A DNA stretch of 64,000 nucleotides from CATQHW01 sp965243545 (GTDB lineage: Bacteria > Spirochaetota > Spirochaetia > SZUA-6 > Bin103). Shown here in pieces: positions 32,924 to 41,603 of the stretch. Each line of letters begins with the position of its first letter. Within the stretch, counting starts at the first letter, position 1. The position numbers were made by a program, and so were the translations under genes. The notes under the pieces are model-generated. The model saw only the letters and a program-made list of their open reading frames with translations. It was not told where the DNA came from and did no database searches. The DNA lies in the NCBI GenBank assembly GCA_965243545.1, contig OZ251573.1, positions 1,922,001 through 1,986,000 on the forward strand, written 5' to 3'.

Positions 32924-34549
32924 ATGACTGAGGAACGGCGGATCGAGCTACGCGCGGCCGTCGATAACGCGAACGACGAAGCGACGCTGGTCGAGGCGAT
33001 GGACCGAGTACTGCACGCCGACCGGACGGGTGGCGCCGAGCTTGACCGCGACCCGCTTACACCGTCGGTGCTGGCCGAATGGTTGGCAACCGTCAAGCGC
33101 ACGTTCCCGGTGACGAAGGACGGAGAGGAGTTGGCGGTTTACACGGAGGGAGGCCACGGTCCGCATTTTGTGGAGCTTCAGCCGTGGCGCGCAGACGGCG
33201 ACTGGCGTCTGTACGTCGCCGCCTGGCCGGAGGTCCTGAGCGCGTTCGCGTGCTACCGCGGTTACCACCAATACGGTGACGACCCGTCCACCAGAAGCCT
33301 CGCCCCCGACCCTGAGATGAGCGGCTGGCGGGTGCCGTACACCGACGCCATTCGCGCTTGGCAGAGCCGGCCGGCCGATTTGCGTGGCGCTACGGTGACC
33401 GTGACCGCATCACCGATACCGATGGTGAGGCGACCACGCCTCATATCGACAACGCTACGGACGCCCTGGATTGAGGCTGTAGCCGTGGACGGCGCGCCCA
33501 TGGCCGCCCTTATCCCCGACGGCGGCGCCGTGTTCGACCAGTGGAACCGGACCCGGACCGGGCTGCGCCGCTACTATCGACCACGAGGCGAACAGCACGA
33601 GCTCAAATTGCGCGGAGTACCTCCGATTCCCCGTGACGTGCGGCTGGTCGCCCTGGCGCCCCTGGACCCGCACCACGGATTGATCGATGATGCGACAGTC
33701 GGCTTGGCCGGCGACGTGCTTACACTCATGGCCTACGCGCACGCCATCGACCGGCCAATGACCCTAAGCGCGCGCGACGGCGCCGCCCTGCTCGCCCGGA
33801 CACGATCCGGCGACTTCCGTGCGCCACAAGCATCCGACGTGAAACGCTTTCGGCTCGCGACCTTCTACCTGCGACGGATGATCGTTACGGACCCGGCGGG
33901 AGGCTCGGCGCCCCGATGGTTGGACTTGGCGCACGTAAGCGCCGCCATCAAGCGTCCCGATGGTCTGTGGTCGGTCGAAATCGGACCGCCAGCATGGGCG
34001 CGGCCCCTGACCGATCAATGGACTCTGACCGCCGAAGGAAGCGCCGCAGGCCGCCTACGCCCGACCGCCGGCGAACGCTCCATGGCCGGCCGCATTATCA
34101 CCGGTATCGAATACCGCTTGGCCGCACGTTGCGACCCGCGCTTTGCCATCGCCCCCTATCTGCAGCCGGAAAACGGACGCGCCGCCGGCCCTGGCCGGCC
34201 GTTGACCATCGCTTGGCCAGAGGTGCTGCACCTAGCCGGTGACTTCTGGGACAAGACCGACGCGGGCGCCAACAAAACGGCGTATCAGCGCTTCAAGCGG
34301 GCCGTGGAGTGGCTACGCGAAGGCGGCTACTGGGTACCGAGCACCCACGCCGAGGCACCGGCCGGCGACTCCGTGGAGTTTCTGGACGCCACGTTACGGA
34401 GCCGCGCCCGACCGACGGCGCTGATCGTACGTGCTTCCTCCCGGTTCGTGGAGGCTGCCCGAATAGCGCAACAGAACAGCGGCCCCCGATTCCGGTCCAT
34501 GCGCCTGATCGAATACGCGGGCATGGATCGACCGATCAATAGGCCGTAA
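32924..34549 (+). CDS. Orphan 541-residue protein of unknown function
   Basis: I do not recognise this protein. It is soluble, with no signal peptide or TM segment. The N-terminal third is helical then beta-rich (LYVAAWPEVLSAFACYRGYHQYG). The middle contains VRLVALAPLDPHHGLID and VLTLMAYAHAIDRPMTLSARDGAALLA. The C-terminal part has LAGDFWDKTDAGANKTAYQRFKRAVEWLREGGYWVP, which resembles a winged-helix or replication-initiator-like segment, but that is a weak impression. Base composition is visibly less GC-rich than the core genes. It follows the ATPase gene by 65 nt on the same strand and converges on vsr, suggesting acquisition as part of the island. Confidence 0.65.
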   Translation: MTEERRIELRAAVDNANDEATLVEAMDRVLHADRTGGAELDRDPLTPSVLAEWLATVKRTFPVTKDGEELAVYTEGGHGPHFVELQPWRADGDWRLYVAAWPEVLSAFACYRGYHQYGDDPSTRSLAPDPEMSGWRVPYTDAIRAWQSRPADLRGATVTVTASPIPMVRRPRLISTTLRTPWIEAVAVDGAPMAALIPDGGAVFDQWNRTRTGLRRYYRPRGEQHELKLRGVPPIPRDVRLVALAPLDPHHGLIDDATVGLAGDVLTLMAYAHAIDRPMTLSARDGAALLARTRSGDFRAPQASDVKRFRLATFYLRRMIVTDPAGGSAPRWLDLAHVSAAIKRPDGLWSVEIGPPAWARPLTDQWTLTAEGSAAGRLRPTAGERSMAGRIITGIEYRLAARCDPRFAIAPYLQPENGRAAGPGRPLTIAWPEVLHLAGDFWDKTDAGANKTAYQRFKRAVEWLREGGYWVPSTHAEAPAGDSVEFLDATLRSRARPTALIVRASSRFVEAARIAQQNSGPRFRSMRLIEYAGMDRPINRP

Positions 34550-34558
34550 CTTGCTAGA

Positions 34559-34966
34559 CTAACCCAGGAACTTTGCTATCTTCCTTGCCAGATCGGTGCG
34601 GGCTCCCACCCCTGTCTGACACTCCCATATGACCATGACATCCCAGCCGCGCTCTCGAAGCGCGGCCAGATTAGCTCTGTCTCTCTTTCGATTCTTTTCC
34701 AGCTTTTCCAACCAGTATTCGCGTCGCGTCTTAGGTTGCCTGTTTCCTCTCGCGCAGCTGTGCTGATGCCAAAAACAACCGTGGACGAAGATCACTTTAC
34801 GTCGCGACGGGAACACCATATCCGGCTTGCCCGGGAGGTCCTTACGGTGGAGCCCGTACCGATACCCCATCCCGTGAGTGAGTTGACGAACGACCATTTC
34901 GGGTTCCGTGTCGACGCTCGGCACCGACCTCATTACATCGCTACGGCGCTCCGAGCACTCAGTCAT
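34559..34966 (-). CDS. vsr: Very short patch repair (Vsr) DNA mismatch endonuclease
   Basis: This 135-residue nuclease nicks 5' of T:G mismatches that arise by deamination of 5-methylcytosine. Family landmarks are ECSERRSDVMRSVPSVDTEPE, GYRYGLHRKDLPGKPDMVFPSRRKVIFVHGCFWHQH (catalytic Asp and His, zinc ligands), KTRREYWLEKLEKNRKRD and GWDVMVIWEC. ATG 34966 is the right start because sequence before it has no Vsr homology. It overlaps the GIY-YIG gene by 8 nt and is the third gene of the methyltransferase cassette, where it would protect the methylated site from mutation. Confidence 0.93.
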   Translation of the reverse strand: MTECSERRSDVMRSVPSVDTEPEMVVRQLTHGMGYRYGLHRKDLPGKPDMVFPSRRKVIFVHGCFWHQHSCARGNRQPKTRREYWLEKLEKNRKRDRANLAALRERGWDVMVIWECQTGVGARTDLARKIAKFLG

Positions 34967-35606
34967 CTTGCGCTCGTCCAACTTCCAGAAGTCGTTTGTT
35001 CGCGAGAAACTCCAGCCGCTTCGCTTGCACGAGCAGGGTTCGCCGAATCCCCGTTTGCACACGTCTTTCGCTAATGATCCGCGCAAGGTTAGCTATCGTT
35101 CGGGCGCGCCTTGCAAGTCTGATGTCGGGGTGCTCTCTCTGCCTTCGCACGGCGTCCGAGAGTATCGGCCTTCTGATCGACGACGGAAGGTCGATTACAT
35201 CCGTTTCTTGGATCTCCCCTTCGTTCAAGATGGCGCTAAACGCAGATTCGTGTAACGCCCGGCAATACACCGTGAACTCCGCTCTATTGAGTATGGCCTT
35301 CGCTTCTTCATTGGTTCTCGTTTCGAGTGACCAAAACGGCCACATCTCGATCTCGGCCACCTCGAACGGGTCGAGCACGCTCATCGCCACGGCGTCCGTC
35401 CGTTGATTGGTCAAGTGCCGTCTGATTCTTGTGCGAAGCGTTTCGACGGTCTGACCGACGTAAATTGGCTCGTTGTCGAAATCGATGAAGAGGTAGACGC
35501 CCCTCCGGCAATTGCCGACCTTACGCCCTTCCGTGTCCCTGACGTCGAGCAGACGCTGTAGACCCTCGTATAGCTCGATTACTTCGGGTGGCGGTTCAAC
35601 ACTCAT
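34959..35606 (-). CDS. GIY-YIG nuclease, probable type II restriction endonuclease (Eco29kI-like)
   Basis: This 215-residue protein has a GIY-YIG core: RRGVYLFIDFDNEPIYVGQTVETLRTRIRRHL, giving GVY...YVG and the catalytic Arg, with a following NRAEFTVYC...ILNEGE segment that may hold the Glu and Asn. Eco29kI, Cfr42I and Hpy188I are GIY-YIG restriction enzymes, and Eco29kI is paired with a C5-methyltransferase, so the position between dcm-like and vsr genes argues strongly for a restriction enzyme. Its ATG shares a base with the stop of the methyltransferase gene (TGATG). Recognition site is unknown. Confidence 0.8.
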   Translation of the reverse strand: MSVEPPPEVIELYEGLQRLLDVRDTEGRKVGNCRRGVYLFIDFDNEPIYVGQTVETLRTRIRRHLTNQRTDAVAMSVLDPFEVAEIEMWPFWSLETRTNEEAKAILNRAEFTVYCRALHESAFSAILNEGEIQETDVIDLPSSIRRPILSDAVRRQREHPDIRLARRARTIANLARIISERRVQTGIRRTLLVQAKRLEFLANKRLLEVGRAQDD

Positions 35607-36691
35607 CAGCTCAGTACTCGGAGCAACCAGTTGTTTCCGAGCCACTCGATGACCGGAACGCATACGGCGTCGCCCAAGGCGAACATCGCCTGGGAGCGTG
35701 ACACTGACCCATAACGTAGATCGTGAGCGCCTTGAAGTCGCGCATACTCATGCACGCTCATCCATCTGACGTCGACCCTGCCCCGCCCTGCGCGCACTAT
35801 GGCTTGCCTTGATGAACCCCCGCGGGTGGTGCGCAGCGCGCCGGCTATCTCATCGCCCCTGACCTCCCACACGGTCTGGCCGTTGCGTGTGCGGCGATAC
35901 GCTCCATACCATCCGACGCATGGCCGCCTTCGATATTCGTCGATCCGCTGAGCTTGTAATGGCGACATCGCCGCCAAGAACGAACGTCGTTGATCGCCTG
36001 CCCACCAATCTTCGGCGTCGTGGTCCGCGATGTCGGCCAGCCGATGGTCGGTTCGCCGCACCGGTGGATCGGGCGTCAAGACATGCCGATGCTTGTTCGC
36101 CAGCACAAATACGCGCACCCGACTCTGTGGGACGAACGCTGCGGCGTCTATCATCATCGACGTAACGAAATACCCCATGCTTTCCAGACGGTGAATGACA
36201 TCGGCGTAATCGCGCCCTCCATCGGAGGAAAGAAATCCCGGAACATTTTCGATGATCAACGCTTGCGGCGCTCGGGAGCCCATCTCCTTGAGTATTCTGC
36301 AGAACTCGAAAACAAGTCCGGACTCGCGGCCTCGGAGACCTGCGCGATCGCCGGCCAGAGATACGTCAGTGCACGGAAACGAGGAAGTGGCTAGGTCAAC
36401 GTCCGGCACCATCTCGCCGGTAATGGCGCATATGTCGCCTAAGGTCAAACATGAATCGCCCCAGTTCTCGCGATAGAGAGCCGCCTTGACAGGGTCGATG
36501 TCGTTAGCGAAGGTGGTCTCAATCCCGCACCGCTCCAGGCCGGCCCGAATCAGCCCCATTCCGGCAAAAAACTCGGCCGTCGTGTGCGTTGGCTTGGCGC
36601 CGCTATGGGATGAACGGTCGCCCGGCGCGCGGTGCGACGGCTCTCCGACGGCGGTGTCGCAAACGTGATCCGCCGAAGCCCACGCGGTCAT
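35606..36691 (-). CDS. DNA (cytosine-5)-methyltransferase
   Basis: This 361-residue modification enzyme has motif I AEFFAGMGLIRAGL, motif IV SSFPCTDVSLAG with the catalytic Pro-Cys (about 106-107), motif VI IIENVPGFL, motif VIII PQSRVRVFVLA, motif IX region EYARLQGAHD and motif X ALGDAVCVPVIEWLG. The target-recognition stretch (about 205-270) is short, as in single-specificity type II enzymes. ATG 36691 is preferred over ATG 36709 because a TATCCT box lies at 36700-36705, 8 nt upstream of it. The cassette order is methyltransferase, GIY-YIG nuclease, vsr, all overlapping. Its base composition differs from the core genome. Confidence 0.93.
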   Translation of the reverse strand: MTAWASADHVCDTAVGEPSHRAPGDRSSHSGAKPTHTTAEFFAGMGLIRAGLERCGIETTFANDIDPVKAALYRENWGDSCLTLGDICAITGEMVPDVDLATSSFPCTDVSLAGDRAGLRGRESGLVFEFCRILKEMGSRAPQALIIENVPGFLSSDGGRDYADVIHRLESMGYFVTSMMIDAAAFVPQSRVRVFVLANKHRHVLTPDPPVRRTDHRLADIADHDAEDWWAGDQRRSFLAAMSPLQAQRIDEYRRRPCVGWYGAYRRTRNGQTVWEVRGDEIAGALRTTRGGSSRQAIVRAGRGRVDVRWMSVHEYARLQGAHDLRYGSVSRSQAMFALGDAVCVPVIEWLGNNWLLRVLS

Positions 36692-36699
36692 GGTGATGG

Positions 36700-36705
36700 A
36701 GGATA
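36700..36705 (-). promoter_or_regulatory. -10-like box TATCCT of the restriction-modification cassette
   Basis: TATCCT on the minus strand ends 8 nt before ATG 36691. The more upstream ATG at 36709 lies on the far side of the box and would not be transcribed from it. Confidence 0.4.
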
Positions 36706-36797
36706 GCATCTGCGGTTCTCAACCGTCGAGTCGGCGCGGGCTTGCTTCGGGGGCGTCGAGCCGGCCTCGCGCCGCTTCCGGGCCGCGTTGAGGTCAT

Positions 36798-37901
36798 TCA
36801 CCCTGGGATCAGGGGCGGCGGCTCGGAGAACCAGGCGGTGGGGTAGATCTTGAGGCGGACCTCGCCGTACATGCCGCCGACGCCGGAGCGGACGGTCGAG
36901 TAGTAGCCGACCAGCGCCTCGCCGCCGGCGAAGGTGACCGACGGGTAGGCGTTGTCGTAGCCGCGGCGGTCCTCAATAGTGCGGCGGTTGCGCCACGTCT
37001 GCCCGTCGTCGTCGGAGACGGCGCTGCGTAGCGGGTTGCGCGGCTGGTGCGTCAGGCCGGAGCCGGGAATGGTCGCCGCGTACGGCGGCGTGTCGTTCCA
37101 GATCAGCAGCAGGCGGCCGTCCGGCATGCGCTTCATGCAGGTCGCCGCCGACGGCGAGTCGAGCTCGGTCGCCTCCGGCTCGCTCCAGGTCTCGCCGGCG
37201 TCGGCCGACCACGCCCGGTACAGCCGGCCGAGCGAAGTGCGGAGCAGCGCCAGCAGCGATCCGTCGCGCCGCTCGATCACCGCCGGCTCCTCGGCGCCGC
37301 GCGCCGGCAGGTCGATCTTGACCCGGCTCTCCCGCCACGTCTCCCCATCGTCGTCCGAGTAGAGACAGAACGCCCGGTAATGGTCGCCGGGGCCGTAGAC
37401 CGGCCCCGCGTGGCACGGCAGGACGATCCGCCCGGAACTGTGCAGCAGCACGTGATCGGCGTTGGTGAAGTACCAGCCCGGACCCGGCGTGATGTCCCGA
37501 GACGGGCCGAACGTCTCGCACTCGTCGTCCGACACGCGCAGCCGGACGCGCAACCGCTGCGCGGCGGCGTCGCGCTCGGTGTAGGAAAACAGGATACGCC
37601 CGCTCGGCAGCCGCAGCAGATTGGGGTGCTTGACGTTGTCCGTCCCGTGGTTCTCCTGCAAGGTGAGCACGCCGCTCCAGGTCCGCCCCCGGTCGGACGA
37701 CACGCGCGCCGCGATCCGGCACGGCGCGTCGTCCCGCATGGCGGCCCCGGCGTCGAACGGCGTCCGGCCGATCGCGCTCGGCCGCCGCACGTAGTACGCG
37801 CACCAGACCAACAGCAGCCGGCCGCCGCTGAGCGGAAACACGAGCTGATGGTCGTTGCGCGGGTGCGCGTGACTCCACGGCGCTACGGTGGCGGCGTACA
37901 C
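36798..37901 (-). CDS. BNR-repeat exo-sialidase-like glycosidase
   Basis: This six-bladed beta-propeller protein of 367 residues has five Asp-box (BNR) motifs: SSDRGRTW, SDDECETF, SDDDGETW, SADAGETW and SDDDGQTW. The family includes sialidases and related exo-glycosidases; the Arg triad can be suggested (for example HPNLLRLPSGR and PAVIERRDG) but not proven. No signal peptide is present. GTG 37901 is chosen because GGAGG lies 7 nt before it; an upstream ATG at 37958 adds residues lacking the domain. It is divergent from the second propeller protein with about 70 nt between starts. Confidence 0.82.
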   Translation of the reverse strand: MYAATVAPWSHAHPRNDHQLVFPLSGGRLLLVWCAYYVRRPSAIGRTPFDAGAAMRDDAPCRIAARVSSDRGRTWSGVLTLQENHGTDNVKHPNLLRLPSGRILFSYTERDAAAQRLRVRLRVSDDECETFGPSRDITPGPGWYFTNADHVLLHSSGRIVLPCHAGPVYGPGDHYRAFCLYSDDDGETWRESRVKIDLPARGAEEPAVIERRDGSLLALLRTSLGRLYRAWSADAGETWSEPEATELDSPSAATCMKRMPDGRLLLIWNDTPPYAATIPGSGLTHQPRNPLRSAVSDDDGQTWRNRRTIEDRRGYDNAYPSVTFAGGEALVGYYSTVRSGVGGMYGEVRLKIYPTAWFSEPPPLIPG

Positions 37902-37970
37902 CTCGTTACCTCCATCATGCCACGGGATCGCGGAAATGACACGGAACGCCGAAGCCATCAGACTGCCGGC

Positions 37971-39848
37971 ATGCGCGAAGGCGGCGTCGCGGCGGTGCGC
38001 TGGACGTCTCCGGGCGGCGGCAGCTGGAGCGACGGCAGATGCTGGGACGCCGGCCGCGCGCCGCTCCCGGACGAACGCGCGCGCTTCGACCGCCCGGTCG
38101 CCGGCGCCGTCACCATCGACGGCCGGGTGACGGCCGGCCGCGTCGAGGTCGACCTGGGCGATCCGGCCGCAGCCGTCACCCTGAACGGCCCCGGCGCGCT
38201 GGTCCTGACCGGCGCCGACCGCTTCCTGGGTAAGCCGGTGTCCCTGCAGGTGGCGCGCGGCACGCTACGGTTGGCCGCGCCGTTGCGCGTCGAGGTAGCC
38301 GCCCCGCGCTTCGGCGCCCATGCCGGCGGCACGCTGGTCATAGCCACGCCGCACGTGCGGGCCGCCGCCCCCGACCTCAAGCTGATGGTGTCGCAGACCG
38401 GCGTGCTGGCGTTGCGCGCCGAACGCTGGTCACCCGGATTCGACCTGGACGCAGCGACCAGCCGGACGCTCGGCCTTGGTCCGCACGTGATCGACTTCGG
38501 CGGCCGGCGCGACGCCGGGCCCCGGCTGCTGGCGTTCCGGCGGTTCAAGGAGCACGACGGTGACGAGCTGCTGATCCGGGGCTTCCGGCCCGGCGACCAG
38601 CTCCGCTTTGACGAAGACCCGCGCGAGTCGACCGACCCCGGCAAGGAGCTCCGCCTGCGCGCCGTCCGGTTCGCCGGCCCCGGCGACGAAGGCGTTGCCC
38701 ACGGCGGAGCGGCGCGCGTGGCGCGCAGCGGCCGGTTCTTCTACCTGCTGCCGCAGGATGGCCGGTACGCGGTTCCCGCTCCCGAGTCAGGGGGACGCCA
38801 AGCGGGCCGGCCGGCCACGGCCGCGCGGTACGCCCGTCCCGCGCCGGCGGCGCGCCCGGAGCCGGCCGCGCATCCTGTCCTGGCGGACCCCGCGCCGGTC
38901 GCGCAGGCGGCCCTGGCCGGCGACGCGGTGGCGCTCCCGGACGGACGGCTGCTGGCGGCCGTGGCGGCCGAACGGCCGGCGCTGTCGGTCGCCGTGCGCG
39001 GCAACGCCGGCACCGGCTGGCCGCATCCCGCCGCGCTGCCGCTGCCGGACGGCGCGATCGGCGCCGCGGCGCCCAGCCTGCTGCGCCTGCGCTCCGGGCG
39101 GCTCCTGCTGGTGTTTCAGGCGCTCCTGCCGGCGGGCGGCCGGGCGGCGGCCGCAACCAACTGCGCCGAGCCGGCCCGCGCCGAGGATCCCGCCGCCTGG
39201 TCGCCGCCGCGCGTGATCGCCGGCCCGGACGCTGACCTGCAGCTCGCCAACGGCCGGCTGACGCACGGCGGCGCCGGTCTGCTGCTCCCGTTTACCTGCG
39301 GCGCGGGGGCCGGCGTGCTCGCCTCCGCCGATGACGGGGCCGCGTGGCGGCGGCTCGGCCCGCTGCTTCCCGGCCCGGGGGCCGGCCTGCGCTACCCGGC
39401 GGTCGCGGAGCTGGCGCCGGGCCGGCTGATCCTGCTGGCCGCCACCGCGACCCACCGCATCTACCGCAGCATCTCGCCCGACGGCGGCGCCGCCTGGTCC
39501 CCGCCCGCCGAGGTCACCACCCTGGTCGCGCCGGAGGCGCCGCCGGCCCTGGCGCCGTTGCCGGACGGCGCCGGCCTGCTGATCGCCTGGAACCACCACA
39601 GCCGGCGCGATGACGGCGCCGATCGCGTGCGGCTGTCGATCGCCGCTTCCACCGACGGCGCGCGCTGGTCCGCCCCCCGTCCGCTCACGCAGGACCCGTC
39701 GCAGCTCGCCGTCCGCCCCTCCCTCGCCTCCATACCGGGCGAGCCCGGACGCTTCGCCGCCACCTGGGTGGAGCTTGCCGGCGCCGGCCGCCGCGCCGGC
39801 GTGCTCCGCTCGGCCCTGCTCACCATCCCCGGCCGGCCCTGGCCGTAA
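37971..39848 (+). CDS. Two-module protein: beta-solenoid-like N-terminus plus sialidase propeller
   Basis: This 625-residue protein opens with RWTSPGGGSWSDGRCWDAGRAPLPDERARF, the W-G-W start of passenger-like beta-helix modules that wrap G8/autotransporter-type repeats. This continues as short beta strands to about residue 250. A low-complexity Arg/Pro/Ala linker (about 265-300) joins a C-terminal propeller with SADDGAAWRRLG, SPDGGAAWSPP and STDGARWSAP Asp-boxes. Such a layout suggests glycan binding plus hydrolysis. No N-terminal signal peptide is recognisable, which is odd for this architecture. The ATG at 37971 gives the complete first module. Confidence 0.7.
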   Translation: MREGGVAAVRWTSPGGGSWSDGRCWDAGRAPLPDERARFDRPVAGAVTIDGRVTAGRVEVDLGDPAAAVTLNGPGALVLTGADRFLGKPVSLQVARGTLRLAAPLRVEVAAPRFGAHAGGTLVIATPHVRAAAPDLKLMVSQTGVLALRAERWSPGFDLDAATSRTLGLGPHVIDFGGRRDAGPRLLAFRRFKEHDGDELLIRGFRPGDQLRFDEDPRESTDPGKELRLRAVRFAGPGDEGVAHGGAARVARSGRFFYLLPQDGRYAVPAPESGGRQAGRPATAARYARPAPAARPEPAAHPVLADPAPVAQAALAGDAVALPDGRLLAAVAAERPALSVAVRGNAGTGWPHPAALPLPDGAIGAAAPSLLRLRSGRLLLVFQALLPAGGRAAAATNCAEPARAEDPAAWSPPRVIAGPDADLQLANGRLTHGGAGLLLPFTCGAGAGVLASADDGAAWRRLGPLLPGPGAGLRYPAVAELAPGRLILLAATATHRIYRSISPDGGAAWSPPAEVTTLVAPEAPPALAPLPDGAGLLIAWNHHSRRDDGADRVRLSIAASTDGARWSAPRPLTQDPSQLAVRPSLASIPGEPGRFAATWVELAGAGRRAGVLRSALLTIPGRPWP

Positions 39849-39886
39849 GGAACGAATGCCGTAAGGACAACGCTCGGCTCACCCGT

Positions 39887-39892
39887 TACGAT
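39887..39892 (+). promoter_or_regulatory. -10-like box TACGAT before the TPP enzyme gene
   Basis: TACGAT ends 6 nt before ATG 39899; no Shine-Dalgarno lies between. Confidence 0.5.
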
Positions 39893-39898
39893 GGGCGC

Positions 39899-41542
39899 AT
39901 GGACTGCGATGCCGCGATAGCGAAGATCCTCAAAGCCGAGGGCGTGGAGTGGATGGCCGCGTTCCCCATGCAGACCCTCATCGATGCCGCCGCCAAGGAA
40001 GGCATTCGGCCGATCGTCACCCGCCAGGAACGGGCGGGCGTGAACATGGCCGACGGCTACAGCCGCGTCATGAACGGCCGCCGGATCGGCGTGTTCACCA
40101 TGCAGCGCGGCCCCGGCGCGGAGAACGCGTTCGGCGGCGTGGCGCAGGGGTTCGCCGACAACGTGCCGCTGCTGGCGCTGCCCGGCGGCGCCGACCGCGA
40201 CCGGTTCGGCGCCCACCCCGGCTTCGACGCGGTGAGCCACTACCGCGGCGTCACCAAGTGGTGCGGCTACCTGGCCGACCGCTCGCAGATTCCCGGCCAC
40301 TTCCGCACCGCGTTCACCCGTCTCAAGCACGGCCGGCCGGCGCCGGTGCTGATCGAGATCCCCAGTGACGTGGCCACCGCCGGCTACGGCGGCGAACTCG
40401 ACTACCGGCCGGTCCGCGTGCGCCGCTCCGCCGCCGACCCGGACGACGTGCGCGACCTGGTCGCCGCCCTGCTCACAGCGCGGGCGCCGGTCCTGTACGT
40501 CGGCCAGGGCGTCCACTACGCGGAGGCGTACCGGGAGCTGATCGACTTTGCCGAGCTCACCCGCATCCCGGTGCTCACCACGCTGGCCGGCAAGAGCGCC
40601 TTCCCGGAGAGCCATCCGCTGGCCCTGGGGACCGCCGCCAACTCGACGACGCTGATGGCCGACCGGTTCCTGCGCACGGCCGACTTCGTGCTCGGCGTCG
40701 GCGCCGGCTTCACCGCCACCACCTTCAACGCGGCGCTGCCGGCCGGCGTACCGCTGGCCCAGGTCACCAACGCGGTCGAGGACCTCAACAAGGAGCACGC
40801 CATCGACTACGGGGCGATCGGCGACGCCCGATTGACGCTCCGGCAGATGACGGAGGAGGTGCGCCGCCAGGCGGGCGCGGACGGACCCGGCGGCCGCGAC
40901 GGCGTGGCCGCGCAGGTGGCCGCGGTCAAGGCGGAGTTCCTGCAGGAGTGGACGCCGCGCCTGCATTCCGACGAGACGCCGATCAGCCCGTACCGCGTGC
41001 TGACCGAGCTGACCCGCGCCATCGACCCGCGCAACGCCATCGTCACCCACGACTCCGGCTACCCGCGCGAGCAGTTCGTGCCGTTCTGGTCGGCGGACAC
41101 GCCGCATTCCTACATCGGCTGGGGCAAGTCGACGCAGCTCGGCTACGGCCTGGGGCTGGCGCTCGGCGCCAAGCTGGCCGCGCCGGACCGGCAGGTCGTC
41201 AACGTCATGGGCGACGCCGCCTTCGGCATGGCCGGCCTCGATATCGAGACCGCGGCCCGCGAGCGCATCGGCATCATGACCGTGGTGCTCAACAACGGCG
41301 TCATGACCCACTACGACTCCTACCTGCCGTACGCCAGCGAGCGGTACGGGTCCAACGCGCTGGGGGGTGAGTACGCCAAGGTCGCCGCCGGGCTCGGCGC
41401 CCATGCGGAGGTGGTCACCACGCCGGATCAGCTCGGCCCCGCCATCCGGCGCGCCGCGGCGGTCAACCGCACCGGCCAACCGGCGCTGATCGAGGCCAAG
41501 ACCAAGATCGAGGAGGAGGTGCCGCGCTACGCCACGGAATAG
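39899..41542 (+). CDS. Thiamine-pyrophosphate enzyme, acetolactate-synthase-like
   Basis: This 547-residue protein has the three-domain fold of TPP-dependent decarboxylases and carboligases. The activating Glu lies in RQERAGVNMADGYSR. The central domain (about 190-330) is Rossmann-like (PVLYVGQGVHYAEAYREL). The C-terminal cofactor site reads VMGDAAFGMAGLDIETA...VLNNGVMTHY, giving GD...NN with magnesium ligands. The exact reaction (2-oxo-acid decarboxylation or carboligation) cannot be set from sequence. The context of sialidases and sugar isomerases suggests keto-acid turnover in glycan breakdown. It faces the second isomerase gene end to end. Confidence 0.88.
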   Translation: MDCDAAIAKILKAEGVEWMAAFPMQTLIDAAAKEGIRPIVTRQERAGVNMADGYSRVMNGRRIGVFTMQRGPGAENAFGGVAQGFADNVPLLALPGGADRDRFGAHPGFDAVSHYRGVTKWCGYLADRSQIPGHFRTAFTRLKHGRPAPVLIEIPSDVATAGYGGELDYRPVRVRRSAADPDDVRDLVAALLTARAPVLYVGQGVHYAEAYRELIDFAELTRIPVLTTLAGKSAFPESHPLALGTAANSTTLMADRFLRTADFVLGVGAGFTATTFNAALPAGVPLAQVTNAVEDLNKEHAIDYGAIGDARLTLRQMTEEVRRQAGADGPGGRDGVAAQVAAVKAEFLQEWTPRLHSDETPISPYRVLTELTRAIDPRNAIVTHDSGYPREQFVPFWSADTPHSYIGWGKSTQLGYGLGLALGAKLAAPDRQVVNVMGDAAFGMAGLDIETAARERIGIMTVVLNNGVMTHYDSYLPYASERYGSNALGGEYAKVAAGLGAHAEVVTTPDQLGPAIRRAAAVNRTGQPALIEAKTKIEEEVPRYATE

Positions 41543-41566
41543 CTGCGCGATTCTCCCGGAAACGGA

Positions 41567-41584
41567 GCTGCGCTCCCGCGCAGC
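41567..41584. terminator. Hairpin between convergent TPP-enzyme and isomerase genes
   Basis: GCTGCGC (41567-41573) pairs with GCGCAGC (41578-41584) around a TCCC loop. It lies in the 61-nt gap between two stops and could serve both strands. There is no T-tract. Confidence 0.4.
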
Positions 41585-41603
41585 CGGCGCTGCGGCGGCC
41601 CGG

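Noticed and set aside
37047..37970. N-terminal extension of the two-module sialidase protein by 300 codons
   Set aside because: The extension is antisense to the propeller gene at 36798-37901; the real module starts at ATG 37971.
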